Assembly (NCBI GenBank): GCA_964459445.1
Contig: CAYWMP010000001.1
Coordinates: 62,001 to 126,000 of the forward strand
Direction of reading: 5' to 3'
Source of the DNA: CAYWMP01 sp964459445
GTDB lineage: Bacteria > Desulfobacterota > DSM-4660 > Desulfatiglandales > HGW-15
Length of the DNA: 64,000 nt
Both the position numbers and the translations under genes were made by a program. Within the stretch, counting starts at the first letter, position 1, and each line of letters opens with the position of its first letter. The notes beneath the pieces are model-generated. The model did not search any database, was not told the origin of the DNA, and worked only from the letters and a program-made list of their open reading frames with translations. Positions 25,860 through 33,880 of the stretch are shown here, in pieces.

Positions 25860-26588
25860 ATGGCAAACCGCAGTATCATACGCACTCAGACGCGAAGTTC
25901 AAAACCCAGGCATTGTCTCTCATGCGGCACCGCCGAAATGAAACGGGGAAGGCGATACTGCTCCAAGGAGTGCCGTCAACAGATGGATTGGGTCCTTTCG
26001 CTGTCCAAAGGACTGCTCAAAACGTTCAATGCGAGGTATGCCGCCTTTTCCTTCAACACAGGTTTCGTGATACTGGATGTACTCCCAATATGGTCTAGGA
26101 GTATATCTCGGTTTTCAAAGAGGAGGACTTCCGGTAAAAAACCCGCTCAGGACTTTAAGGATCTTGTTCTTCGATCTGCTGATGAATGGTATCAAATCAT
26201 TAACAACAAGAATTCCAGAAGTTATGCGTCACTCCATCTGCTGCAGAAAACAAACAATAAAGGTATTGCGCCGGATTCCATAAAACCCCATCAAAAAAAA
26301 CGACCGAGATTCTCGAAGTGTGAAAGAGAGTCCATGAAACTCCTTCGGCTCCAATTGGAGGAGTTGATTTCAGAAGGCCATGTGGGAAAGATAAAATCAT
26401 GTTATAAAAGACTGGCCAAAGTTCATCACCCTGATGTGGGCGGTGATGCTGAGAAATTCAATAGAATAAATGAGGCACATCAACAGATGCTGCAATGGGC
26501 CAAAAACCCCCAGTTCACCACAAGAAGAGCGCTCATTGACTGCTGGTCCTACGACAGTTCAACAAACAAGTGGGCGCCGCCACTCTAG
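25860..26588 (+). CDS. Zinc-finger and J-domain protein
   Basis: A 242-residue protein from the ATG at 25860. An N-terminal CLSCGTAEMKRGRRYCSKECRQ four-Cys motif is followed by an unusual middle segment and a C-terminal J domain (CYKRLAKVHHPDVGGDAEKFNRINEAH) with the HPD tripeptide that stimulates Hsp70 ATPase. No G/F region or DnaJ zinc domain is present, so it is a specialised J-protein that may recruit DnaK to a client through the zinc finger (inference). An upstream GTG at 25776 would add 28 residues but has no ribosome-binding site. Residues 44-49 (VLSLSKG) look like repeat-derived sequence. Confidence 0.75.
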   Translation: MANRSIIRTQTRSSKPRHCLSCGTAEMKRGRRYCSKECRQQMDWVLSLSKGLLKTFNARYAAFSFNTGFVILDVLPIWSRSISRFSKRRTSGKKPAQDFKDLVLRSADEWYQIINNKNSRSYASLHLLQKTNNKGIAPDSIKPHQKKRPRFSKCERESMKLLRLQLEELISEGHVGKIKSCYKRLAKVHHPDVGGDAEKFNRINEAHQQMLQWAKNPQFTTRRALIDCWSYDSSTNKWAPPL

Positions 26589-26769
26589 ATAACGCCTTAA
26601 CCCCGCCACCATCCATCGACCGGCTTTTTGCTAAATCAAAAAAACCTCAAAAAACAAAGGCCTTAATCACTTGACATCTTAACCTTCGAATGATGATGTC
26701 AGTGTTCTCAAAACAACTTATTATCCTTCTTTATAAAATATTCACCCCTTTGAACCCGGAGATTGAACC

Positions 26770-27834
26770 ATGGGCCCGAAAACTATGTCGGCAGCAAAAA
26801 AGTTGGCGAAAAACCCTATTGAAGCCTCCGCCCCTTGCCGCATCGACTCAGGAGGAACCTGGGACATAAAGACCTTGGCCCTTCCGCTTGAAAAAATTGC
26901 CCCGGTGACCGTCAACCTGGCCCTAAATCTAAGGACCAGCGTCCGTCTTTCCCCCTTCAAAAACGGCTGGGTCAGAGTCTCGTCGGAAGGATTTTCGAAA
27001 GAAGAGCAGTACCCGTCGGAGTCCCTGCCCTTCAATACACCTTTCGGCCTCTTTTTCGCGGCCATCTCCTACTTTGGTTTCCATGGCTTGAATGTCCATA
27101 TCAGTTCGGACTCGCCCGTAAAATCCGCCCTGGGTGGGTCAAGCACCGCCCTGATCGCCCTGATCAAGGCCCTCTCCAAGCTGTGTATCTTGATAGGGGA
27201 GAAAAGGAGACTGACTGCAAAGGAAATCCTTCATCTCGGATATCACTTAGAAGATGGTGTAAGCAGTGGAAAGTGCGGTATTCAGGATCAGGCTGCTGCT
27301 GTCTATGGAGGTGTCAATCGTTGGATCTGGCGTTATGGAAAGGGGGTAGATTTCTTTAAAAGGGAACCTCTTTTGAACCGGATCGATCAAAATCGGTTAT
27401 CAAAGCGCATTCTCGTCGCCTTTAGCGGAAAAAGCCATGTATCCCTCCGAATCAATCAGATGTGGATTAATGATTTCCTATCCGGCAAGACACGTACCGG
27501 TTGGGTTAAGGTCAACAGCCTTGTCCGTAGGTTCGGTGATGCTTTGATGAAACGGGATTGGAGCAAGGCCGCCCGTCTATTGAGAGAAGAGATGGCGGTT
27601 AGGAGAGAGATCACGCCGGATGCCCTGATACCCATCACTGAGAAACTTATCGATCAGGCCGAAACTCTCAGTTGCGGCGCCAGGTTCGCAGGCGCCGGGG
27701 CCGGCGGATCTGTCTGGACCTTGGGCAGTGTCAGCAAGATTCAACTACTGAGGAAATCGTGGGAATCCACTCTGGGATCTTCCAAAAATGGCAAGATATT
27801 GGAATGTTCAATTGAATCGAAAGGCGTCAGATAG
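26770..27834 (+). CDS. GHMP-family sugar kinase (heptose-7-phosphate kinase/HddA-like)
   Basis: A 354-residue GHMP kinase. The N-terminal APCRIDSGGTWD matches the substrate-binding start of HddA- and fucokinase-type enzymes. SPVKSALGGSSTALIALIKAL is the ATP-binding PxxxGLGSS-type loop, and GIQDQAAAVYGG is the HddA-like motif. GARFAGAGAGGSVWTL is the C-terminal GHMP motif. It probably phosphorylates a sugar or sugar phosphate at the anomeric carbon. No GmhA, GmhB or HddC partners are adjacent, so the heptose assignment is by resemblance only. GGAG lies eight bases before the ATG. Confidence 0.82.
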   Translation: MGPKTMSAAKKLAKNPIEASAPCRIDSGGTWDIKTLALPLEKIAPVTVNLALNLRTSVRLSPFKNGWVRVSSEGFSKEEQYPSESLPFNTPFGLFFAAISYFGFHGLNVHISSDSPVKSALGGSSTALIALIKALSKLCILIGEKRRLTAKEILHLGYHLEDGVSSGKCGIQDQAAAVYGGVNRWIWRYGKGVDFFKREPLLNRIDQNRLSKRILVAFSGKSHVSLRINQMWINDFLSGKTRTGWVKVNSLVRRFGDALMKRDWSKAARLLREEMAVRREITPDALIPITEKLIDQAETLSCGARFAGAGAGGSVWTLGSVSKIQLLRKSWESTLGSSKNGKILECSIESKGVR

Positions 27835-27848
27835 GCTATGCGAAGGTC

Positions 27849-28541
27849 TTAGGCTCTTCCAACCTCAACAAGCGTATCCATAAAAACCTTGTAGAACTTC
27901 TCGTTGTCTGCAATCGCCCGATCCAAGACTTCCGCCAATTTATCCATGTCTTTGGTACTGATAACCAGGTTGGCACTTTGGGCATAGGCCATCATGTTAT
28001 CCATGGTCTTGAATTTATCGCTTAGTAAAGCGAAAAATGTTTTCCGACGCGTAGACATGGCCATCTGATTCAGATATTTGAGTATGGGATTTTGCGGTCC
28101 TATTTCCTGTCCATCAAATCCGTCGGAGAGCATGATGAGATGGAATTGGTGAAACCTCAATTTGCCGATGGCTTCCCTAATGCTGGAAGTCTCTATATAT
28201 TTGTATTCAAGTTCCTCAAAAGCAGCCTTGATCTTATCAGAACGCCCTGGATCACCTTCCATGATAAGGGCCAATTTCGCATCCTCATCAAAATACTCGA
28301 CGGACTCATCATCTGTGAAATCATCGTAACTGTAGGACTCTCCCTCAGCATCAGAAGTTGATTCCGGCGCTGATTCGGATTCCTGTTCGGGCGCCGGGGC
28401 TTTTTCTTCTTCCGGCTCGCGCATGTCTATGGAAATCTTGTTTTTGCACTTTGGACAATGTATCGAGACCATTTGACCTTTGGGCAGCTTCTCGTCAGGT
28501 ATATTCATTTTGGCCTTACAGTGTTCGCAGACAACTTCCAT
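27849..28541 (-). CDS. MJ0042-type zinc-ribbon protein with receiver-like domain
   Basis: A 230-residue protein. The N-terminus is a zinc ribbon (VCEHCKAKMNIPDEKLPKG ... IHCPKCKNKISID), followed by an acidic, low-complexity linker. The C-terminal domain of about 130 residues resembles a response-regulator fold (LALIMEGDPGRSDKIKAAFEELEYKYIET ... FHLIMLSDG), although the phosphoacceptor Asp is not obvious. It lies 21 bases downstream of the second PilT-type ATPase on the same strand, so it may belong to a surface-motility or regulatory operon. The function is inferred only from context. Confidence 0.75.
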   Translation of the reverse strand: MEVVCEHCKAKMNIPDEKLPKGQMVSIHCPKCKNKISIDMREPEEEKAPAPEQESESAPESTSDAEGESYSYDDFTDDESVEYFDEDAKLALIMEGDPGRSDKIKAAFEELEYKYIETSSIREAIGKLRFHQFHLIMLSDGFDGQEIGPQNPILKYLNQMAMSTRRKTFFALLSDKFKTMDNMMAYAQSANLVISTKDMDKLAEVLDRAIADNEKFYKVFMDTLVEVGRA

Positions 28542-28562
28542 TTCTATCTCTCCTTAACCAAC

Positions 28563-29738
28563 CTATAGTGGTTCTTCTGTTTTCCCATACTCCTCATCCA
28601 AAGCCAATTCCTCAATGTCCGTGGTCTTTTCTCCTCTTGACGATTTGATCGAATCGAGGGCTCTTCCAATCACTCCCTTTCTGGAAGCATAGCTCAATGC
28701 CGTATCCTCCGTGATGAGCCCCTGTTCATAAAGATCGGCGATGCATTGATCAAAGGTCATCATACCAAAGGGTCTGCTCCCTTCAATAATCTCATAGTAG
28801 GTCTTTCCTTCGGACTCTCCATGTAAAATGGAGTCTTTCACCCTGAGATTGGATCCCATAATCTCGAAGGCCGCAGCACGCCCGCCCCCCACCTTGGGCA
28901 GAAGCCTCTGGCAGGCAATCCACCTAACGGTGTCTGCAAGTCGGATGCGGATCTGTTTTTCCTCTTCCTGCTCAAACATGCCTACAATCCTGTTAATGGT
29001 CTGGCCCGCATCCACGGTATGGAGAGTGCTGACAACCAAATGGCCTGTCTCTGCTGCTGAGAGACCGATTTCGACCGTCTCCCTGTCCCTCATTTCCCCG
29101 ACAAGAACCACCTTTGGCGCCTGCCTGAGGGCTGCCCTCAGGCCTGAGGCAAAGGTGTCAAAATCCTGGCCCATCTCCCTTTGATTGAAGGTAGCCGTCT
29201 TCTGGGAATGCACGAATTCCACGGGGTCCTCAAGGGTCACCACATGGACCGACTTCGTTTCGTTGATCTCGTTCAATACGGCGGCAAGGGATGTGGATTT
29301 CCCGCTTCCCGTAGCGCCGGTGACCAGAATAATGCCGTTTTTCTCCGAGGTCATTTTTCGAAAGGCTTCGGGGAGATTCATCTCATTTATGGTCGGGATT
29401 CTGGTCGCCAACTGCCTCATGACAATAGAGTAGTATCCCTTTTGAGAAAAGATATTCACCCTGAAACGCGCTTTGCCGGCCAGTTGATAGGAGCTATCGC
29501 AGGAACCTTCCGTCAGAAGGGTTCGAGTGAGCCGACGGTCGCCATTAATCAGATTGAGGGCGAATATCTCCGCTTGAAAGGGCGTCATAGCGTCCACAGG
29601 TGGGTTCAAATCAACTGACACCAATTGTCCGGATGACTCGACCTGGAAGGGTTTTGCCACCGTCATATTCAGACCGGACACCCCGTCATGGGACTCAAGC
29701 ATGGCTGTAAGGATATTATCTATTTGCTGCTGCCTCAC
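28563..29738 (-). CDS. PilT/PilU-type type IV pilus retraction ATPase (second copy)
   Basis: A 391-residue secretion-type ATPase. Walker A is GATGSGKST, the Asp box is VVTLEDPVEFVH, Walker B is VVLVGEMRDRET, and the His box is TGHLVVSTLHT. Relative to PilT at 29867 it has a longer N-terminus and an acidic C-terminal tail, and the family AIRNLIRE motif is altered. This suggests a PilU- or PilT2-like accessory retraction motor. It lies 128 bases downstream of pilT on the same strand. Confidence 0.88.
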   Translation of the reverse strand: MRQQQIDNILTAMLESHDGVSGLNMTVAKPFQVESSGQLVSVDLNPPVDAMTPFQAEIFALNLINGDRRLTRTLLTEGSCDSSYQLAGKARFRVNIFSQKGYYSIVMRQLATRIPTINEMNLPEAFRKMTSEKNGIILVTGATGSGKSTSLAAVLNEINETKSVHVVTLEDPVEFVHSQKTATFNQREMGQDFDTFASGLRAALRQAPKVVLVGEMRDRETVEIGLSAAETGHLVVSTLHTVDAGQTINRIVGMFEQEEEKQIRIRLADTVRWIACQRLLPKVGGGRAAAFEIMGSNLRVKDSILHGESEGKTYYEIIEGSRPFGMMTFDQCIADLYEQGLITEDTALSYASRKGVIGRALDSIKSSRGEKTTDIEELALDEEYGKTEEPL

Positions 29739-29866
29739 GGTATTCTCCTTCCCTGCCTAAAAAGCTTTTATTCTCAAGCCGTGGTTCATAACCGATGTTC
29801 TTACATAATTGAAACAAAACATCCGATCATTCCAAAAATTATTGCCTATCGGTTGTAGGTCAACAT

Positions 29867-30949
29867 TTATGCATCGGTAAAATCAGTTGGTGGGTTCTTT
29901 AGAAATGGACGAAATTTGCTTTTGTCATTGGCCTTGTTATAGGCATCGTCCGGGCTGATCCATTTCTTCTCCAGATGTGCCATAATGGCGTCATCCAGTG
30001 TCTGCATGCCGAACTTTTTCCCGGTCTGCATCAGGGAAGGTATCTGAAAGGTCTTTCCTTCCCTTATCAGATTTCGCACAGCGGGTGTGGCGATCATGAT
30101 TTCGAGGGCCGCACACCGGCCTTTTTTGTCGATCCTTTTGAAAAGATTTTGGGCCACGACAGCGCGGATGCCGTCTGAAAGGGTGCTTTTGATCTGCTCC
30201 TGCTGGTTTACGGGAAAGACCTCAATCACACGGTCCACGGTCTTTGCTGCGCTTGTCGTGTGGAGGGTGCCGAAAACGAGATGGCCGGTAGAGGCCGCCT
30301 CAATAGCGAGGGCTATGGTTTCCAGATCGCGCATTTCGCCCACCAGGATAATATCGGGATCTTCTCTGAGCGCACCTCTCAGGGCCGCCGAAAAACCTCG
30401 TGTATGAAGGCCTACTTCTCGGTGGTTGACAACGGCCTTATCGCTTCTGTGGACGAACTCAATGGGATCTTCAATGGTTAGGATGTGATCCTTGCGTGTC
30501 TTGTTTGCTTCATCAACAATGGCTGCGAGAGTCGTCGACTTGCCGCTCCCCGTGGGGCCGGTAACCAGTACCAGTCCCCTGGGCAGGCTGGCCAGCCTGC
30601 GTACGATAGGGGGGAGACCGAGCTGCTCACAAGTCAATATATCTGAGGGAATTTCTCTAAAAACCGCGCCGACACCGTATTTTTGTTGAAAAAAGTTGGC
30701 ACGGTAACGGGCAAGGCCGGGAATTTCATAGGCGAAATCCACGTCCCCTGTCTCTTCGTAGACCTTCACCTTTTCCTCCGGGGCAATTTCATAGAGCATG
30801 GCCTTCAGGCCATCATTCTCTAGTTCTTTGTATTTAACCCTTTCCAACTCTCCTTGAATCCGCAGAACCGGCTGTTGGCCGGACACCAGATGGAGGTCGG
30901 AGGCCCCCTGTTCGTTCATGAGCTTAAAGAAGGCGTCTATTTGTGCCAT
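29867..30949 (-). CDS. pilT: Twitching motility / type IV pilus retraction ATPase PilT
   Basis: A 360-residue cytoplasmic hexameric ATPase that powers pilus retraction. It shows Walker A GPTGSGKST, ILTIEDPIEFVH, Walker B IILVGEMRDLET, the His box TGHLVFGTLHTTSAAKTVDR, and the retraction-specific TPAVRNLIREGKTFQIPSLMQTG motif that separates PilT from the assembly ATPase PilB. The ATG follows GGGAGGAGAG. A sigma-70-like promoter (30992-31019, minus strand) precedes it. No pilin or pilus assembly genes lie nearby. Confidence 0.94.
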   Translation of the reverse strand: MAQIDAFFKLMNEQGASDLHLVSGQQPVLRIQGELERVKYKELENDGLKAMLYEIAPEEKVKVYEETGDVDFAYEIPGLARYRANFFQQKYGVGAVFREIPSDILTCEQLGLPPIVRRLASLPRGLVLVTGPTGSGKSTTLAAIVDEANKTRKDHILTIEDPIEFVHRSDKAVVNHREVGLHTRGFSAALRGALREDPDIILVGEMRDLETIALAIEAASTGHLVFGTLHTTSAAKTVDRVIEVFPVNQQEQIKSTLSDGIRAVVAQNLFKRIDKKGRCAALEIMIATPAVRNLIREGKTFQIPSLMQTGKKFGMQTLDDAIMAHLEKKWISPDDAYNKANDKSKFRPFLKNPPTDFTDA

Positions 30950-30991
30950 TACTCTCCTCCCTGAAAGCGTAATATAGATGCGAATGGTCTT

Positions 30992-31019
30992 ATTATAAAT
31001 AAAATCAATTTTGAATCAA
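30992..31019 (-). promoter_or_regulatory. Candidate sigma-70 promoter of pilT
   Basis: On the minus strand TTGATT (31019-31014), a 16-base spacer, then TATAAT (30997-30992). The -10 is a full consensus match and the -35 matches four of six. It lies about 43 bases upstream of the pilT ATG. Confidence 0.5.
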
Positions 31020-31106
31020 CCCTCAAAATAATTCCCCAAGATTACAATTTTTGCTTTACTTTAAAAGCAAGGGGCTCATAGGACCTCCAGAAACTATGGG
31101 TGCCCC

Positions 31107-31778
31107 TTATCCTATTTGCTCGTCTGTTTGTGCTATTTCTTTAATCAGCTCAACCGCGTCTTGCCCGGCCGGGTAAAAACGGTTTCTTGTGCCACAAACC
31201 CTGTAACCATTTCTTTCGAACAAATTCCTGGCCGGAACATTGTCAATGGCGGTGTGAAGTCCTATCCTTGAAACCCCCAATTCAGCGGCTTTCCCCTCTA
31301 CCCCTTTAAGGAGCAGTGTACCAATTCCCCAATGCCGATACTCAGGTTCTACGGCAATAGCAAGCAACTCTCCCACCTGCCCTTGAAAAGCGTCGTCTAA
31401 AACAGAACCAATCATGGCTAAACCTGCCGGTTTCTGTTTCACGAGCGCGATGAGGGTTAAGGTTATATCCGATTCAAACCACTGCATTATCAGGGACCCG
31501 TATGGGCCGTACTGTCGAAATGCCCTGTCGCTCAATTGTTCGATGAAGCCCGCGTCAGTTGGCATGGCAAGACGGAGTTTTATTCGTCCTTTTTTATCTT
31601 GGGTGTGCAGATGATAGGATTTTCGCAGAGGTATCGGACCGGAATTCCGATACAGGGTGGATGCGCGCCGGAATCCCCGAAGACGTTCGAATCTCTTGTT
31701 CTCGCCGTATTTTCCGAATCGGCCTCGCTTGCTCATAAGAGACTGTATGTAACCTAGGTTGGACGGCTCATCGTTCAC
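31107..31778 (-). CDS. GNAT-family N-acetyltransferase
   Basis: A protein of up to 223 residues with a C-terminal GNAT fold: VGELLAIAVEPEYRHWGIGTLLLKGVEGKAAELG contains the acetyl-CoA pyrophosphate loop (R/Q-x-x-G-x-G/A), and NVPARNLFERNGYRVCGTRNRFYPAGQDA is the C-terminal strand region. The first 70 residues are basic. The GTG at 31778 is one start; an ATG at 31736 is an alternative without a clear ribosome-binding site. It is 68 bases downstream of a histone-deacetylase-like gene on the same strand, so an acetylation/deacetylation pair is plausible. Confidence 0.8.
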   Translation of the reverse strand: MNDEPSNLGYIQSLMSKRGRFGKYGENKRFERLRGFRRASTLYRNSGPIPLRKSYHLHTQDKKGRIKLRLAMPTDAGFIEQLSDRAFRQYGPYGSLIMQWFESDITLTLIALVKQKPAGLAMIGSVLDDAFQGQVGELLAIAVEPEYRHWGIGTLLLKGVEGKAAELGVSRIGLHTAIDNVPARNLFERNGYRVCGTRNRFYPAGQDAVELIKEIAQTDEQIG

Positions 31779-31846
31779 GCCCGCCCTGGCGCGATGGGAT
31801 GTAGTTATTCAACTTACGATACGCTTCAAACCGCACCAAAAGAGGC

Positions 31847-32896
31847 TTATATATTCCTCCAATACCCGCCATGTATCTCTTGGATCTGTTTCTTCACATA
31901 ATCAAGAAAACGCTCTTCGGCCTGAGATGACATATCCGCAGTGTTCGTCTTGGAGAGCCCGGCCATTTCTTTCAACACCTCCTTGACCGAATCCCTTTGA
32001 CCTTCAACATTATAGCCACCCTCCAGGGTAATCACCATTTTGCCCTCACAGCTTGATTCGGCGATTTCCATTAACGACCTTGTCATTCCTGCAAAACCGT
32101 TGGGTGTCACCTGCATGCCCCCCAATGGATCGCCTATATAGGTGTCAAAACCAGCAGAGACAAGCACAAAATCAGGACGGAATTCAGCGGCAATCGGCTT
32201 AAGAATTGTTTCAAAAACAGCAAGGTATTCACCATCACCGCACCCCACGCTAAGGGGGATATTCACTGTATACCCCTCTCCTTCATTGACTCCCACTTCT
32301 TGAAAGGCGCCGGTACCCGGATAAAAAGGAAACTGATGGGTTGAGAAATAGAGTATGGTGGAATCATCCTCAAAGGAATGCTGTGTCCCGTTGCCATGAT
32401 GCAAATCCCAATCGACAATGAGAACGCGATCAAGACCCAGGGCTTTTTGGACAAATTTGGCGCCAACAGCCACGTTGTTAAAAAGGCAGAAACCCATAGC
32501 TCTTGCCTCCTCGGCATGATGGCCCGGTGGTCTTACCAGAGCAAAGGCATTATCCAATTCTCCGGAGTGAACCATCGAAATAGCCTGGCATAGGCCGCCG
32601 GCTGCCAATAAAGCCGCTTCAAAGGAACCGGCCGAGGTCTGGGTATCGGGGTCTAAATAGGTTGAATCCTGTCCATCCGTGGCCGCAATTCTGTCAAAAT
32701 ACCCTGAACCATGCACCCAAAGTATCTCGTCCTTTTCCGCTCTTCTCACAGGCACCTTTCGGAAGCTGTTTGACATTTCAGGATCGCCATCCAGCATGGC
32801 ATAGATCGCTTCGAGGCGTTTCGGACTTTCGGGGTGAAAAGCTCCCATAAAATGGTCCATATATCGATTATCCCGGACTATTCCCGTAGAACCCAT
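31847..32896 (-). CDS. Histone deacetylase family protein (AcuC / acetylpolyamine amidohydrolase-like)
   Basis: A 349-residue zinc-dependent deacetylase of the arginase/deacetylase fold. The catalytic motifs are intact: RPPGHHAEEARAMGFCLFNNVA (tandem His), VLIVDWDLHHGNGTQ (zinc-binding Asp-His), VSAGFDTYIGDPLGG (second zinc Asp) and TLEGGYN. Substrates in bacteria are acetyl-lysine proteins or acetylpolyamines. The ATG at 32896 follows AGGAG with six bases of spacing; the frame is open to 32917. It lies upstream of a GNAT gene. Confidence 0.92.
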   Translation of the reverse strand: MGSTGIVRDNRYMDHFMGAFHPESPKRLEAIYAMLDGDPEMSNSFRKVPVRRAEKDEILWVHGSGYFDRIAATDGQDSTYLDPDTQTSAGSFEAALLAAGGLCQAISMVHSGELDNAFALVRPPGHHAEEARAMGFCLFNNVAVGAKFVQKALGLDRVLIVDWDLHHGNGTQHSFEDDSTILYFSTHQFPFYPGTGAFQEVGVNEGEGYTVNIPLSVGCGDGEYLAVFETILKPIAAEFRPDFVLVSAGFDTYIGDPLGGMQVTPNGFAGMTRSLMEIAESSCEGKMVITLEGGYNVEGQRDSVKEVLKEMAGLSKTNTADMSSQAEERFLDYVKKQIQEIHGGYWRNI

Positions 32897-33167
32897 GTCA
32901 TCTCCTCTTTCTCGCATTTCGGTTTCAATCGATTTATCCCTATTGTCGATTTCTTGCTCGACCCGTTACTCCTTAATTTATATCCATAGCATAATTTCAA
33001 ATACAGGTGAAGTTCCCCCGGTTAAAGCTGGTGGCTTCTTCACGTACTTCGAAGGGGGGCCTCGGCGAAGGAGGGTTAAAGATGTTACCCGGCATTGAAA
33101 TAGTTAGCTTATTCTTGCTCTCCGCATCAATATCGAAGTATAATTTTTACTTCAAGGAAAGGCCTTT

Positions 33168-33497
33168 ATGTTTTTCTTCATTGGTGGAATTCAACCAAAA
33201 ACTGTTGAGATAGAAAACCAACCGCGGATGTGTCATGCCTGCGGGCTCTACCAGGCCCGTCTCAAAAGAATGGATCACTATCTCTCCATTTTTTTTATTC
33301 CTCTCTTTCGCTTAAAAAAGGGGAGCCCATTCCTTCAGTGCGGGAGTTGCGGCACCATCTCCCATGAGTCGGGAGATCCATGGCATGAAGTGCCTGGCAG
33401 CCGAGGGCTGCGATGCGGTCATTGTGGAAACAAATTGGATGCGGAATTTCGGTTCTGCCCTCACTGTGGCAAGGAGGTGAAGGGCTCTCATCCTTGA
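33168..33497 (+). CDS. Zinc-ribbon protein
   Basis: A 109-residue protein with three CxxC pairs plus one isolated pair: CHAC (about 22-25), CGSC (about 58-61), and a classic zinc ribbon RCGHCGNKLDAEFRFCPHCGKEV at the C-terminus. The central FIPLFRLKKG resembles a short membrane-proximal segment. An AAGGAAAGG ribosome-binding site precedes the ATG. The stop is within a few bases of the next frame. The function is unknown; zinc binding and a role in protein or nucleic-acid contact are inferred. Confidence 0.7.
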   Translation: MFFFIGGIQPKTVEIENQPRMCHACGLYQARLKRMDHYLSIFFIPLFRLKKGSPFLQCGSCGTISHESGDPWHEVPGSRGLRCGHCGNKLDAEFRFCPHCGKEVKGSHP

Positions 33498-33520
33498 CCG
33501 ATCCGCTTCTTTTTCCTAAG

Positions 33521-33880
33521 ATGCAGGGGTTGTTTAGACACAATGGGGAGGGATTCAATTTGGATGACAACACCCTTTTGGGACATCTTGAAGAATTGGC
33601 CCACAGCTTGAGCATCCAGATTCGCTATGAGCCATTGAAAAGGGAGGGAAGTTTTGCCTCAGGAGGATTATGCAAGCTGAGGGGTGAATATGTTTTAATA
33701 ATAAATTCCAACGTCGCGATAAAGGATAGAATACAAGCCATTGCCAATTCTGTGAACCGTTTTGATCTCACCAAAATCTATTTTCGGCCGGGAATACGAA
33801 AGTTTTTAGACAGCCTACCCAAAAGAAGCGAACCGATCCCAAAACTGGACTCAATTCCTGTTTTTCAGGATGAAAACTAA
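33521..33880 (+). CDS. Conserved hypothetical protein
   Basis: A 119-residue soluble protein from the ATG at 33521. An alternative TTG at 33494 would overlap the preceding stop (TTGA) and add nine residues; neither has ideal ribosome-binding spacing. The core LEELAHSLSIQIRYE ... SGGLCKLRGEYVLIINSN ... RIQAIANSVNRFDLTKIYFRPGIRKFLD is one I have seen as a recurring uncharacterised family in Desulfobacterota. It follows the zinc-ribbon gene and converges on the AsmA-like gene with a four-base overlap of the 3' ends. Function unknown. Confidence 0.65.
   Translation: MQGLFRHNGEGFNLDDNTLLGHLEELAHSLSIQIRYEPLKREGSFASGGLCKLRGEYVLIINSNVAIKDRIQAIANSVNRFDLTKIYFRPGIRKFLDSLPKRSEPIPKLDSIPVFQDEN

Noticed and set aside
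33413..33520. Extension of the 33521-33880 protein up to 33413
   Set aside because: It overlaps the zinc-ribbon gene out of frame, and its predicted residues look like the shadow of that gene.
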